Positions 35,270 through 44,270 of a DNA stretch of 64,000 nt are shown here, piece by piece. The DNA comes from Streptomyces sp. BA2 (GTDB lineage: Bacteria > Actinomycetota > Actinomycetes > Streptomycetales > Streptomycetaceae). The stretch covers positions 9,101,001-9,165,000 of the forward strand of contig NZ_WSRO01000002.1 in assembly GCF_009769735.1 (NCBI RefSeq), in the 5' to 3' direction. The position numbers and the translations under genes were made by a program. The number at the start of each line of letters is the position of its first letter. Position 1 is the stretch's first letter. Below the pieces are notes generated by a model. The model worked only from the letters and a program-made list of their open reading frames with translations, was not told the DNA's origin and ran no database searches.

Positions 35270-35539
35270 ATGAGGCAGCCGGCGGAAGGCGCGACGGAGT
35301 TGGACCTTCCCGAGGAGTTGGTGGCCCTGCTGACCGGCCACCTGAATGTCAAGGCGGATGCCGGTGAGTTCTCCGGCAGGACGACGTTCGAGAGTCTCGG
35401 TCTGGACTCGCTGTCGCTGATGGAGTTGGTGGTGGCGGCGGAGGAGGAATACGGGATCGTCCTGCCCGAGAACGCCCTGGACCTGCGCCCGTCTTCGACC
35501 CTGGGCGAGGCGGCTCGGGCGTTCGAGCATGCGCGCTGA
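35270..35539 (+). CDS. Acyl carrier protein
   Basis: 89 residues with the phosphopantetheine site 'TTFESLGLDSLSLMELVVAA' (Ser47) and helix III 'YGIVLPENALDLRPSSTLGE'. First gene of a six-gene plus-strand operon, and its end overlaps the ketosynthase start by 11 bases. As a dedicated ACP it probably carries a specialised acyl chain to the ketosynthase, type III PKS or desaturase encoded downstream, separately from primary fatty acid synthesis. Confidence 0.92.
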   Translation: MRQPAEGATELDLPEELVALLTGHLNVKADAGEFSGRTTFESLGLDSLSLMELVVAAEEEYGIVLPENALDLRPSSTLGEAARAFEHAR

Positions 35540-36752
35540 GATCGCGGTCACCGGGCTGGGGCTGGTGACTCCGGCCGGGCATACGGCGGAGGCGAACTGG
35601 GCGGCCTTGTGCCGGGGGCGCTCGCTGGCCGCGAGGGATCCCGACCTGGCGGAACTGCCGGCGGACTTCTCTTGCCGGGTGACGGACTTCGACGCCGAGA
35701 CGGAGCTCGGCCGGGCGTCGGCGCGGCGCGTGGACCGCTTCATCCAGTTCGCTCTCGTCGCCGCCCGGCGGGCCGTCGCGGACGCGGGCCTCGATCGTCG
35801 TACCTGGGAAGCGGAGCGGGTCGGTGTCGTGCTGGGCGTGGGATCGAACAGTTTGAGTGCGTACGTCACTGAGTTCGGCCACCTCGGCGCCGGACGGCCG
35901 GAGCGGGTCTCACCGCTCGCGCTCCCGCGCAGCGTTCCGAGCATGGCCGCGGGCGAGGTCGCCATTGACCTGGGCGTGCGCGGCCCCAACTTCACCACCG
36001 CCAGCGCCTGTGCGTCGGGCGCCACCGCGATCGGGGTGGCCCGGGACCTGCTGCGGTCGGGTACCTGTGACATCGTGCTGGCGGGCGGGAGTGAGTCGGC
36101 TCGCTCGCGCATGACGGCCACGTGCTTCACGCGGATGCGGGCGCTGTCCCGGCGCAGGGCTGAACCGGCCCTGGCCAGCCGGCCGTTCGATGCGCAACGT
36201 GACGGCTTCGTCCTGGGTGAGGGTGCCGGCATCCTCGTCCTCGAACGCGCCTGCGCGGCTCGGGCCCGCCGGGCTCCCGTCCTGGCGCTGCTGCGGGGTT
36301 ACGGTGCCGGCGCCGATGCGCACCATCCCATCGCCCCGCACCCGCAGGGCGACGGCGCGGTCCGCGCTATCCACACCGCTCTCGCGGACGCCGGGTGCGG
36401 GCCGGGGAACGTCGGCCACGTCAACGCGCACGGTACCTCCACCCCGCTGAACGACGCGGCCGAGGCACGAGCCCTCGTCCGCGTCTTCGGTGATGACGGG
36501 CCGCCGGTCACCGCGGCCAAGGGCGTGATCGGGCACGCGCTGGGGGCGGCCGGGGCGATCCAGGCGGCGTACACGGTTCTCGCGCTGCGCCATGCGGCCG
36601 TCCCGCCGGTGGCGAACTTCGATGGCCAGGACGGGGACCACAAGCTGGACATCGTCGCCGGACGTCCCCGCCCCACGCGCGGCGAGGCGGGGATCAGTTG
36701 CTCCTTCGGCTTCGGCGGCCAGAACGCCGTTCTGCTGTTCACGGCTTCCTAG
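35529..36752 (+). CDS. Beta-ketoacyl-ACP synthase II (KAS II-type)
   Basis: 407 residues. Complete catalytic triad: Cys161 (NFTTASACASGATAIGVA), His301 (HVNAHGTSTPLND) and His336 (KGVIGHALGAAGAIQAAY), with the conserved Lys331. It condenses acyl-ACP with malonyl-ACP. Since Cys is intact it is an active condensing enzyme and not a chain length factor. The overlap with the ACP gene suggests both work on the same chain, likely extending or shaping the acyl starter used by the type III PKS. Confidence 0.93.
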   Translation: MRAEIAVTGLGLVTPAGHTAEANWAALCRGRSLAARDPDLAELPADFSCRVTDFDAETELGRASARRVDRFIQFALVAARRAVADAGLDRRTWEAERVGVVLGVGSNSLSAYVTEFGHLGAGRPERVSPLALPRSVPSMAAGEVAIDLGVRGPNFTTASACASGATAIGVARDLLRSGTCDIVLAGGSESARSRMTATCFTRMRALSRRRAEPALASRPFDAQRDGFVLGEGAGILVLERACAARARRAPVLALLRGYGAGADAHHPIAPHPQGDGAVRAIHTALADAGCGPGNVGHVNAHGTSTPLNDAAEARALVRVFGDDGPPVTAAKGVIGHALGAAGAIQAAYTVLALRHAAVPPVANFDGQDGDHKLDIVAGRPRPTRGEAGISCSFGFGGQNAVLLFTAS

Positions 36753-36801
36753 CGGGAGCCAGACGAAGCGCCCGGGTCGGATGCAAGACGGAGGCACACG
36801 G

Positions 36802-38916
36802 ATGGATGCGGTGCGGCGCCGGGCCTGGCTGGTGGTGGTGAGTGCCCTGCTGGCGGCTGTGTGCGCGGGGGTGCTGGCCCCGGTTGCCTTCTCGGCGCTG
36901 AGCACGGGCGGCGCGGTTGCGACGGACACGGAGGCGACGCGCGCCAGACGGCAGGCAGAGCGGCTCGGCGTGCCCTCGCCCGATCTGTTCCTGGCCGTTT
37001 CACAGCGCGCCGGCGATGAAGGCGAGGCCCGCGTCCGGGACGGCACCACAGCGGTGATGGAGAAGTTGGCCGGGCGGCGCGACGTCAAGACCGTGTGGTC
37101 GGCACAGACCACCGGTGACACGTGGCTGCGCTCCGAGGACGGACGGACCCAGCTGGTCGTCGTACGGCTGAAGGGGACGGACAAGGAACGTAAACAGGTG
37201 GCGCCCGATGTGGTGGCGGCGGCCCGCTCGGCCGTCCCGGGGATGCGGGTGGAGCCCAGCGGCGAGGTGTGGGCCAACCGGGAGATCGACGAGACCATCG
37301 AGCGCGATCTGAGCCGGGCCGAACTGCTGGCCGCGCCGGTACTCTTCGTCGTCCTGGTCTTCGCCTACGGGTCCGTGGTGTCCGCGCTGCTGCCCGTGGT
37401 CGTGGCTGCGCTGGCCATCGGCTGCACCATCCCGGTTCTGGGCCTGCTGGCGCAGGTGGCCGACGTTTCACGGGTCGCGGTGAACGCCGCCTCGGCGATC
37501 GGTTTCGGCCTGGCCGTCGACTACAGCCTCTTCCTGATGGCCCGCGTACGGGAGGAGACCGCACGGGGCGCGGACTTTCACACGGCGCTGGCGGCCGCCC
37601 GCCGCTCCAGCGGCCGTTCGGTCGCATTCTCCGCCGCCGCCGTCACCGTATGCCTCGCCGCCGCCTTGCTGGTGCCGGTGCCGATGCTGCGCGCACTGTC
37701 CCTGGCGGGCGTGATCGTCACCGTGCTGGCCGCGCTGGTCGCCCTGACCGTGCTGCCCGCCTGCCTGCGGCTGCTCGGCCCCCGGGCCCAGGCGTGGGAC
37801 CCGCTGGCGCGGTGGCGGCGTGCCCATACCGGGGACGCAAGTCGCTTCTGGCATCGCACAGCGTCCACGGTCACCGCACGGCCCCTCCTGGCGGGCGGCC
37901 TGGCGGTGCTGCTGCTGGCCCTGCTGGCCCTGCCCTTCACCCACGCACAGCTCGGCGTTGTGGACGAACGCACGCTGCCTTCGACGGCTCCCGCGGCCGC
38001 CGCGGCCGAGCGTGTACGCGCCGAGTTCACCGCGCCACCGGAGGGGCTCCTCACCGTGGTCGTCACCGGACCGCGGGCGACGGACGGTACACCGGCTTAC
38101 GGTGACCAACTCACCCGTGTCCCGGGCATCACTGGTGTCCGCGTGGTGCGTGTGGCTCCGTCCGGTGAGGCGGTCGTGCTGCTGGCGGCCACGTCCGCCG
38201 CCCCCGGCACGCCGGAGGCGGACATCGTGGTGCGCGAGGTACGGCAAACCCCCGCTCCGGGAAGCGTGGCGGTGGGCGGGCGAGCCGCGGAGGTCGTCGA
38301 CACGGCGGGCGCCGTCCTCGACGCCCTCCCGTGGTGTCTGTTTCTGCTGGCTGTGGGTCTCCTGGCCCTCCTCAGCGCCTTCACCCGTACCCTGGTTGCC
38401 CCCCTGAAAGCTTTGATCGTGGCCGTCGCCAGCCTCGGGGCGAGCCTCGGCGCGCTCGTCGTTCTCTTCCAGGACGGCCACGGCAGCGCAGTACTTGGCA
38501 ACTTCACGGCGACGGGAACGCTGGACGCCTCGACGCTGCTGTTCGTCCTGTTCATCGCGCTCGCCCTGTCGGTGGACTACGAGGTCTTCCTGCTCGGCCG
38601 TATCCGGGAGGAGTACGACCGCTGCGGAGACAACCGCACCTCGATCATCGAGGGCGTCGCCCGCACCGGCCGACTGATGACGTCCGCTGCGGCAGCCGTG
38701 GCGATTTCGACCGCGGCCATGGCCACTTCCCACGTCGCCCTGCTCAAGTTCATCGGCATCGGCGTCGCACTCGGCGCGCTCGTGGACGCCGTCCTGGTGC
38801 GGGGAGTTCTGGTGCCCGCCGTCATGGCGGCCCTTGGTCCGGCGAACTGGTGGGCTCCGGCCCGCATCAGGTCTCCGTTGTTGATCACTACACCTGTGAA
38901 GAAGGGCGGAAGCTGA
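36802..38916 (+). CDS. MMPL/RND-family lipid exporter
   Basis: 704 residues in two repeated halves, each with a periplasm-facing loop and a helix block: 'LLAAPVLFVVLVFAYGSVVS' / 'IGFGLAVDYSLFLMARVREE' in half one and 'TLLFVLFIALALSVDYEVFL' / 'LGRIREEYDRCGDNRTSIIE' in half two. The G-x-A/S-V-D-Y-x-x-F-L motif is the MMPL proton-relay element. GGAGG is 7 bases before ATG 36802. Related transporters in mycobacteria and Streptomyces move lipids and polyketides; here it probably exports the lipid product. A start at 36781 (MQDGGTR) is possible. Confidence 0.92.
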   Translation: MDAVRRRAWLVVVSALLAAVCAGVLAPVAFSALSTGGAVATDTEATRARRQAERLGVPSPDLFLAVSQRAGDEGEARVRDGTTAVMEKLAGRRDVKTVWSAQTTGDTWLRSEDGRTQLVVVRLKGTDKERKQVAPDVVAAARSAVPGMRVEPSGEVWANREIDETIERDLSRAELLAAPVLFVVLVFAYGSVVSALLPVVVAALAIGCTIPVLGLLAQVADVSRVAVNAASAIGFGLAVDYSLFLMARVREETARGADFHTALAAARRSSGRSVAFSAAAVTVCLAAALLVPVPMLRALSLAGVIVTVLAALVALTVLPACLRLLGPRAQAWDPLARWRRAHTGDASRFWHRTASTVTARPLLAGGLAVLLLALLALPFTHAQLGVVDERTLPSTAPAAAAAERVRAEFTAPPEGLLTVVVTGPRATDGTPAYGDQLTRVPGITGVRVVRVAPSGEAVVLLAATSAAPGTPEADIVVREVRQTPAPGSVAVGGRAAEVVDTAGAVLDALPWCLFLLAVGLLALLSAFTRTLVAPLKALIVAVASLGASLGALVVLFQDGHGSAVLGNFTATGTLDASTLLFVLFIALALSVDYEVFLLGRIREEYDRCGDNRTSIIEGVARTGRLMTSAAAAVAISTAAMATSHVALLKFIGIGVALGALVDAVLVRGVLVPAVMAALGPANWWAPARIRSPLLITTPVKKGGS

Positions 38917-40034
38917 TGCCGATGCGTCAGGCGACACATGACCACACCCGGCAGTCAGGGGCCGCCGGCCCACAGGTGGTGGCGATCCAGACGGCCTTCC
39001 CGCCGTATCAATGCCGGCAGGAAGAGATCCTGGCCGCCCTGGCCCGCACGACGCTGCTGGAGTCCGAGATGGGTGCTCTGGTCCTCCGTAAGATCCATGC
39101 CAACTCGGGTGTGGAAACCCGCTCGCTGTCCCTGCCGTTGGAGAAGCTCGTCGATCTCGCCCGCCGGGAGGACTTCACCGAGCAGAACCGCGTCTGGCTC
39201 GACACCGCCATGGACCTGGGGGAGCGGGCGCTGATCGGCGCGCTGCGCACCGCAGGCATCCAGCCGGAGGAGGTCGACGCGGTGATCAGCACGACCGTCA
39301 CCGGGCTGGCCGTGCCGTCGCTGGAGGCTCGGCTCGCCCACCGGGTCGGGCTACGGCCGGACGTCAAACGCATCCCGCTGTTCGGCAGCGGCTGCGCCGG
39401 AGGCGCCGCGGGTCTGGCCCGGCTCCATGACTACCTACTGGCCCACCCCGGCCAAGTGGCCGTCCTGCTCGCCGTGGAACTGTGCACACTGGCGCATCAG
39501 CTCAAGGACGGCTCTGTGGCGAACATCGTCGCCGGCAGCCTCTTCGGGGACGGCGCGGCCGCCGTCGTGGCCGTCGGAGCCCAGCGGGACGGCTACCCCG
39601 CCGGGCCTGAGCTGGTGGACACTCACAGCCTGCTGGTCCCCGGTACCGAGGACGTCCTTGGCTGGGACATCGGCTCCCACGGCTTCCGGATCCTGCTGTC
39701 GCCCGAGGTCCCGACGCTCACGGAGAAGCACTTGCCCACGGCCGTCCAAGGGCTCCTCGCGCGGCACGCACTGTCGCCGCACCAGATCGCGAGCTGGATC
39801 ATCCACGGTGGCGGACCGAAGGTCTTCACCGCTGTACAGCAGGCCCTGGGCCTGCAGCCTGGCGACTTGGAGCTCACCCGGCGCTCCGTGGCCGAGCGGG
39901 GCAACCTCTCGTCCGTCTCCGTGCTGGACATCCTGCACGCGGCCATGGGAACACCGCCCCCCACGAACACACCCGGCCTGGTCGCCGCCATGGGGCCGGG
40001 GTTCGCCATCGAACTGGTCCTCCTCCGCTGGTAG
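38916..40034 (+). CDS. Type III polyketide synthase (chalcone synthase-like)
   Basis: 372 residues, start overlapping the exporter stop (TGATG). Type III PKS triad: Cys160 (RIPLFGSGCAGGAAGLARLH), His297 (ASWIIHGGGPKVFTAVQQAL) and Asn330 (VAERGNLSSVSVLDIL). It extends a CoA or ACP-bound starter with malonyl units and cyclises it to a resorcinol, phloroglucinol or pyrone. In an operon with ACP, KAS, desaturase, exporter and an SrsB-like methyltransferase, a long-chain acyl starter and an alkylresorcinol or alkylpyrone product are the likeliest. The name srsA would be too specific, so it is left blank. Confidence 0.93.
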   Translation: MPMRQATHDHTRQSGAAGPQVVAIQTAFPPYQCRQEEILAALARTTLLESEMGALVLRKIHANSGVETRSLSLPLEKLVDLARREDFTEQNRVWLDTAMDLGERALIGALRTAGIQPEEVDAVISTTVTGLAVPSLEARLAHRVGLRPDVKRIPLFGSGCAGGAAGLARLHDYLLAHPGQVAVLLAVELCTLAHQLKDGSVANIVAGSLFGDGAAAVVAVGAQRDGYPAGPELVDTHSLLVPGTEDVLGWDIGSHGFRILLSPEVPTLTEKHLPTAVQGLLARHALSPHQIASWIIHGGGPKVFTAVQQALGLQPGDLELTRRSVAERGNLSSVSVLDILHAAMGTPPPTNTPGLVAAMGPGFAIELVLLRW

Positions 40035-40091
40035 GGCCGCCCGCCGCCACCGAAACCTGCCGACCGCATGACAAGGAAGGTGTCACGGACC

Positions 40092-41024
40092 GTGCCCGCC
40101 ACCCCCGCAGACGTACGCATCTTGATCGACCTCGAACCGGTGGTCGCCGACGCTCTCGACACGCACTTCCGGACTACTGTCGACTGGTACCCGCACCAGT
40201 ACGTCCCGTGGAGCCAGGGCCGTGACTACGACGGTCTCCTCGAAGGGGAGCCATGGGACCCCTCCCAGCAGAAACTGAAGGCGGCCGCTCGGGACGGCCT
40301 CCTCTACAGTCTGCTCACCGAAGAAAACCTGCCCAGTTACCACCGGGTGATCGGGGAAATGCTGTCGCTCGACGGCCCTTGGGGTGTCTGGGTCAATCGA
40401 TGGACCGTGGAGGAGGCCAGGCACGGCACCGCCATCCGCGACTACCTCGTGGTCACCCGCAGTGCCGATCCGGTGCTTTTGGAGGACGCCCGCGCCGCGC
40501 ATGTGCAGCACGGCTACGAGATCGACTACCGCGGCGACCTCATCGCCTCTCTGGTCTACGTCACCATCCAGGAGCTCGGCACCCGCGTCAGCTACCAGGG
40601 AATTCGCCGACTGTGCGACGAACCGGCGTGCGGGGCCCTGATGCAGCGCATCGCCCACGACGAGAACCGGCACATGCTCTTCTACCGGACCACCCTCCAG
40701 GCGTGTATGCGTATGTACCCCGACCGAACGCTTCAGGCTGTGGCCAAAGTCCTCAAGACATTCCGTCCCCCCGGCCACGCCGCACCCGGCTTCGGCCGGC
40801 TGATCAGCTCCATGGCCAGGTCGGGCATCCTCTCACCGGAGATCTACTACAAGGACGTCGCCCTTCCCTTCGTCCGCATGCTCGGCGCCCTCGAGACCGC
40901 CGGACTTACACCGGTCGGACAGCACGCCCAGGAGGAGATCGCCGCGCACATGGAGGAATCAGCGGACCGTGCCGGCAGGTACCGCGCCCTGGCCGAACGC
41001 CTCAACCGACTCGCGACCGCGTAA
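40092..41024 (+). CDS. Acyl-ACP desaturase-like di-iron protein
   Basis: 310 residues from GTG 40092, with AAGGAAGG ahead of it; an upstream ATG at 40068 lacks a ribosome binding site. Di-iron ligands: 'LLTEENLPSYHRVIGEML' (Glu, His), 'WTVEEARHGTAIRDYLV' (EExxH), 'YVTIQELGTRVSYQGI' (Glu) and 'MQRIAHDENRHMLFYRTTLQ' (DExxH), the soluble type 2 fatty acid desaturase pattern. It would insert a double bond in an ACP-bound acyl chain using O2 and ferredoxin. Placement after the type III PKS suggests tailoring of the starter or side chain. Confidence 0.9.
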   Translation: MPATPADVRILIDLEPVVADALDTHFRTTVDWYPHQYVPWSQGRDYDGLLEGEPWDPSQQKLKAAARDGLLYSLLTEENLPSYHRVIGEMLSLDGPWGVWVNRWTVEEARHGTAIRDYLVVTRSADPVLLEDARAAHVQHGYEIDYRGDLIASLVYVTIQELGTRVSYQGIRRLCDEPACGALMQRIAHDENRHMLFYRTTLQACMRMYPDRTLQAVAKVLKTFRPPGHAAPGFGRLISSMARSGILSPEIYYKDVALPFVRMLGALETAGLTPVGQHAQEEIAAHMEESADRAGRYRALAERLNRLATA

Positions 41025-41066
41025 GACGAAGATTCCGCCGTCCGGGAGTGAGAAGGACGATCCGAC

Positions 41067-41610
41067 ATGTCCCTGGGCTGGGTCACGATCCCCGTAAGGC
41101 TGTTCGTTCTCATGACCGCGGTGGCCGCGGTGGCCGTCGTGCGCCTGGTCGAACTGACAACCGCCCGTCGGAACGCGCGATGGGCCATCGACCGCGGCGG
41201 CATCGAGTACGGGCAACGCCACCACCCCGTCATAATCACCCTTCATGTCTGCCTGCTCGTTGGGACCGTTGCAGAGGTCGCCTTCACCGACCGCGCCTTC
41301 GTTCCTTTGATCGGCTGGCCGTCCTCATCCTCGTGCAGGCAGGCCGCGCCTGGTGCATGAGGGCGCTCGGCCCTCGATGGAACACCCGCGTCATCGTCGT
41401 GCCCGGGCTGCCGCTGGTCACCACCGGGCCCTACCGTTGGATGCGGCACCCCAACTACCTCATCGTCCTGTTCGAAGGCGTCGCCCTGCCCCTCGTCCAC
41501 ACCGCATGGATTACTGCCATGCTCTTCACCATCGCCAACACGCCTTGGCTCGCCGTCCGCGTCCGCACGGAGAACGCGGTGCTAGGGCCTGAGGTGGGAC
41601 CAGCGGCGCG
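41067..41610 (+). pseudogene. SrsB-like ICMT-family methyltransferase, frameshifted and truncated
   Basis: ATG 41067 with GAAGGA upstream starts MSLGWVTIPVRLFVLMTAVA, two membrane helices. At the GG near 41317-41318 the frame breaks; one base back the protein resumes 'AVLILVQAGRAWCMRALGPR', 'VIVVPGLPLVTTGPYRWMRH' and 'PNYLIVLFEGVALPLVHTAW'. The GPYRWMRHPNY block is the SAM-binding signature of isoprenylcysteine carboxyl methyltransferases, the fold of SrsB that O-methylates alkylresorcinols. After 'TENAVLGPE' similarity ends and unrelated sequence follows. A one-base deletion (or sequencing error) and loss of the last ~20 residues would both be needed to explain it. Confidence 0.7.
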
Positions 41611-41619
41611 GGGCAGTTC

Positions 41620-41895
41620 GTGGAGTTGTTCGCCGACCTCGTAGACGGACCCCTGCTGTTCGCGCTGCGCGTCATGTCGAAGGAGATCCGCTTGCAGAAG
41701 GACGATGAGACCTACGCGAACCTGGTGCGTCAGGCCGCCGGCGGCCACATCGCGCCCGACCGCTACGCCCGGCAGCTGCAGACCGCCGATCTTGCCCGGC
41801 CCCGGTTCACCGCGGCCGCCAAGGCCTTCGCCGACGAGCACGGCACCGCCTTCGCCGCAGAGTTCGGCACAGGCTCCACCAGCACTGCGGCCTGA
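41620..41895 (+). CDS. Small hypothetical protein, possibly partial
   Basis: 91 residues starting at GTG 41620 (VELFADLVDGPLLFALRVMS), mostly helical and ending 'AAEFGTGSTSTAA'. The beginning coincides with the point where the methyltransferase is cut, so the original N-terminus may be missing. No domain recognised. It is followed at once (GTG 41897) by another small hypothetical. Confidence 0.4.
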   Translation: MELFADLVDGPLLFALRVMSKEIRLQKDDETYANLVRQAAGGHIAPDRYARQLQTADLARPRFTAAAKAFADEHGTAFAAEFGTGSTSTAA

Positions 41896-41896
41896 C

Positions 41897-42277
41897 GTGG
41901 CCTTCGTCCACATCATCGACGAGCGCTGGCTCCTGGCGGCCGCGCAGTCGCTATTCCCCGGCGATCCGGATGTGACTGATCACGGTGCGACCGGTGCCGC
42001 GGTCGCCCGCCATCAGCACGCGGTGATGGGCACCCTGGTCTACGAGTTCCCACACCACCGCGCCGCTGCTCCACCGCACAGCTTGGCCAGAGTGCCAGCG
42101 CTGGAGCACTCCGACGAGCTGTTCGCCGTGCAGGTGCAGGTCGCCGATGCCTACCTGCACGCCGGCGTGGTCAAGGCCGAGGTAAGCAGCAGAGACGCCA
42201 TCGCCCTGGTCGCCGGGGTGGCCGAAGGCCGCCTGGGCGTCCGCGAGGTCGCCGCGGCGCTGAAGACCTGGACCTGA
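41897..42277 (+). CDS. Small hypothetical protein
   Basis: 126 residues from GTG 41897, one base after the preceding stop codon. 'ATGAAVARHQHAVMGTLVYE' and 'AIALVAGVAEGRLGVREVAA' are coherent sequence, but there is no family I can name. Tight spacing suggests it is co-transcribed with 41620-41895. Confidence 0.4.
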   Translation: MAFVHIIDERWLLAAAQSLFPGDPDVTDHGATGAAVARHQHAVMGTLVYEFPHHRAAAPPHSLARVPALEHSDELFAVQVQVADAYLHAGVVKAEVSSRDAIALVAGVAEGRLGVREVAAALKTWT

Positions 42278-42399
42278 CCGACCAAGATCAGGCGGGATGA
42301 GTTGAGTGCTGACCCGCATGCGTTCCATGGGTAGTGTGCTGCGCGTCGAGCGCATGGCGGACCGGCGCCGAAGGGCGCGTATGGGGCGGGAGTTGTCGG

Positions 42400-43002
42400 G
42401 TGACGGGGATGGTTGTGTTCGGCTTCGTGCTGGCCGGCGTACTGGTTGCCATGGGGTGCATCACCAAGGGCCGGATCCGTGCGGTACGGCACGCTGTGAA
42501 CCCCGCGGCGCCTGAGCTTCCCGATGCCGCCTTTACTGTCGGCCGCGTGGTGCTGTTCAGCATGGCTGCGGTCGGGGTGTTCACCACGTTCCAGTTGATG
42601 GGTGCCTCGGATCGTACCGAGTGGAACGATGACGAACTGACGGGTGCCGCAGAGCAGGCCGTGGCAGCCCTGGACGGCAGTTCGCGCTTCGGCGACATCT
42701 TCGGTGACGACAGCGGATTCGACGATGAGTACGCGACGATGATCGAGGACGAGGTCGTCGAGCACGGCGGCGGCGACGCCCCGCAGCACGGGGTGGACGC
42801 GGTCCCGGCCTCCACCAATGAGGCATCCGACGCCAGCTACACCGTGGCCGCCTCCGGGGCACGAGTGACCGTGTGCGTGCATGTCGAGCGCACGAGGTCC
42901 AAGGATGACGACTACGAGCCCCCGGGCGTGGCCGGCGGCCCCGGTGCGGTGACCGTTCCGAGCTACCGGTTCGCGGTGACCAGCCGCGCCGGAGACTGTT
43001 GA
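42400..43002 (+). CDS. Small membrane protein of unknown function
   Basis: 200 residues from GTG 42400 (TGMVVFGFVLAGVLVAMGCI) with GGGAG upstream. Two transmembrane segments, about 3-21 and 50-70 ('VGRVVLFSMAAVGVFTTFQL'), followed by an acidic extracellular domain ('DGSSRFGDIFGDDSGFDDEY') and 'SYTVAASGARVTVCVHVERT', ending TSRAGDC with a lone C-terminal Cys. Sits directly upstream of the Imm49 gene, but the 221-bp gap argues against a tight operon. Confidence 0.6.
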   Translation: MTGMVVFGFVLAGVLVAMGCITKGRIRAVRHAVNPAAPELPDAAFTVGRVVLFSMAAVGVFTTFQLMGASDRTEWNDDELTGAAEQAVAALDGSSRFGDIFGDDSGFDDEYATMIEDEVVEHGGGDAPQHGVDAVPASTNEASDASYTVAASGARVTVCVHVERTRSKDDDYEPPGVAGGPGAVTVPSYRFAVTSRAGDC

Positions 43003-43223
43003 ACGCCGCCGCGCGGCGGGAGATCGAGCCGCGCAGCCGCCGCGCGGCGGGAGGGCGAGCCGCGCGGCCCAGATGGCCTGGCCCGAGACCAGCGGCAGCA
43101 CGATTGCCGAGCGCTCTCCCATGCCCGGCCAGACCAACAAGCGCGATCCAGCCGGTTATCGAAGCGAGCTGCAACCAGACGCGGCGTGCCGCCGGCTCGC
43201 CATCAACAAGGAGGCCCCTTTCC

Positions 43224-44087
43224 GTGACGGTGCGCATCGACCGGCATGCACTGCCGACAGGGCCGGAGGCCGAAGCGTATGCGCAACGGCTCGGCCAGTA
43301 CTGCAGCGAGAGGATCGATCAGCTGGAGGAGTCGACGGCTGTCATCGACGGGGACTTCGACACGGCGGGCTTGGTTCTGCGAGCGCGTTGTGTCCTTGAC
43401 CCGCGGGCGGCAGCAGTGGAGACGTGGGAAGCCGCGGTCACGGCGATGCAAGTGGGGTCGGCGCTGTTTGCCGTCACCGGCGCCAGCGAAGGCACCGTGG
43501 AATACGTCATCGACCGCGAGGTGCGCAGCCTGCGGGCCATCGGCCCGATGCCTACCGCGGATGCGGGCACCTGGTTGCAGGCATTCTGGCTGGCTGTCAT
43601 CTGCCGTGAGCAGGAACGGATGACGCAACTGTGTGAGATCCCGCTGGAACGCTTGCGCGCTCCGCACGGGAAGTACGACGGGTACGTCTACCACTGGGTC
43701 GACACCCTGCAGACCTACTGGCTGCGCCGGTCCGGCCTGGTGGAAAAGCTCACGGCCACGTTCGAAGCGTCCGACCCGTCGACGGCACGGATCGCCCCGC
43801 GAGACCTGCTGGACGGCATCCTCTATCCGCCGATCCACCTCTTCTACCGCTTCATCACCAAGGACGACGAGGGCTTTAGCCTGGCGCTGGCCGAGGCGCT
43901 CAAGTTGCACCAGGCGTACTGGACCTTGAACGAGGACCGGGCGAGTGACATCGACGGCAGCATCGCTCTGGGCCCGCTGGCCATCGCGTGCCTGGCCTAC
44001 GACGGGAAGATTCCCATCGAGGTCGAGTCGCCCTACCTGCCCCACCACCTCCTGCGGCACAGCTGGCTGGGCGAGTTTCCCACCTGA
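43224..44087 (+). CDS. Immunity 49 (Imm49) family protein
   Basis: 287 residues from GTG 43224; AGGAGG lies 9 bases upstream. The C-terminal block 'GSIALGPLAIACLAYDGKIP' and 'IEVESPYLPHHLLRHSWLGE' (ending FPT) is the signature I know for Imm49, and 'YHWVDTLQTYWLRRSGLVEK' and 'ASDIDGSIALGP' agree. Imm49 proteins are predicted to neutralise nuclease-type polymorphic toxins. No toxin gene adjoins it; downstream is IS5 DNA. So it may be an orphan immunity gene protecting against neighbours, or its toxin was lost by IS activity. Confidence 0.75.
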   Translation: MTVRIDRHALPTGPEAEAYAQRLGQYCSERIDQLEESTAVIDGDFDTAGLVLRARCVLDPRAAAVETWEAAVTAMQVGSALFAVTGASEGTVEYVIDREVRSLRAIGPMPTADAGTWLQAFWLAVICREQERMTQLCEIPLERLRAPHGKYDGYVYHWVDTLQTYWLRRSGLVEKLTATFEASDPSTARIAPRDLLDGILYPPIHLFYRFITKDDEGFSLALAEALKLHQAYWTLNEDRASDIDGSIALGPLAIACLAYDGKIPIEVESPYLPHHLLRHSWLGEFPT

Positions 44088-44270
44088 GAGGACCACTCCC
44101 GGTCGAGGCCACCGTTGACAGGTGGTGACTGCGCACGGCCGCAACGGTCGTTGAACCGGTCGTGCACGCGGGCCCGGGGTGAGAACGCTCCTCCGGGCCC
44201 GCAATGGGTTCTGCGCTGCCGTCCCGGCCAAGCTCACCGTCCTGGACGCCGAGGGTCGCCCACTGGTCAC
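44088..44270. other. Spacer between Imm49 and the IS5 transposase
   Basis: No gene recognised. A coherent shard 'VPAKLTVLDAEGRPLVTYAA' is encoded at 44218-44280 on the plus strand, perhaps a leftover of a lost gene (the 'D-A-E-G-R-P-L-V' strand is seen in many beta-rich proteins). Confidence 0.3.

Noticed and set aside
37468..38973. 501-codon minus-strand frame over the MMPL gene
   Set aside because: Shadow of a membrane protein gene; no domain, no RBS.
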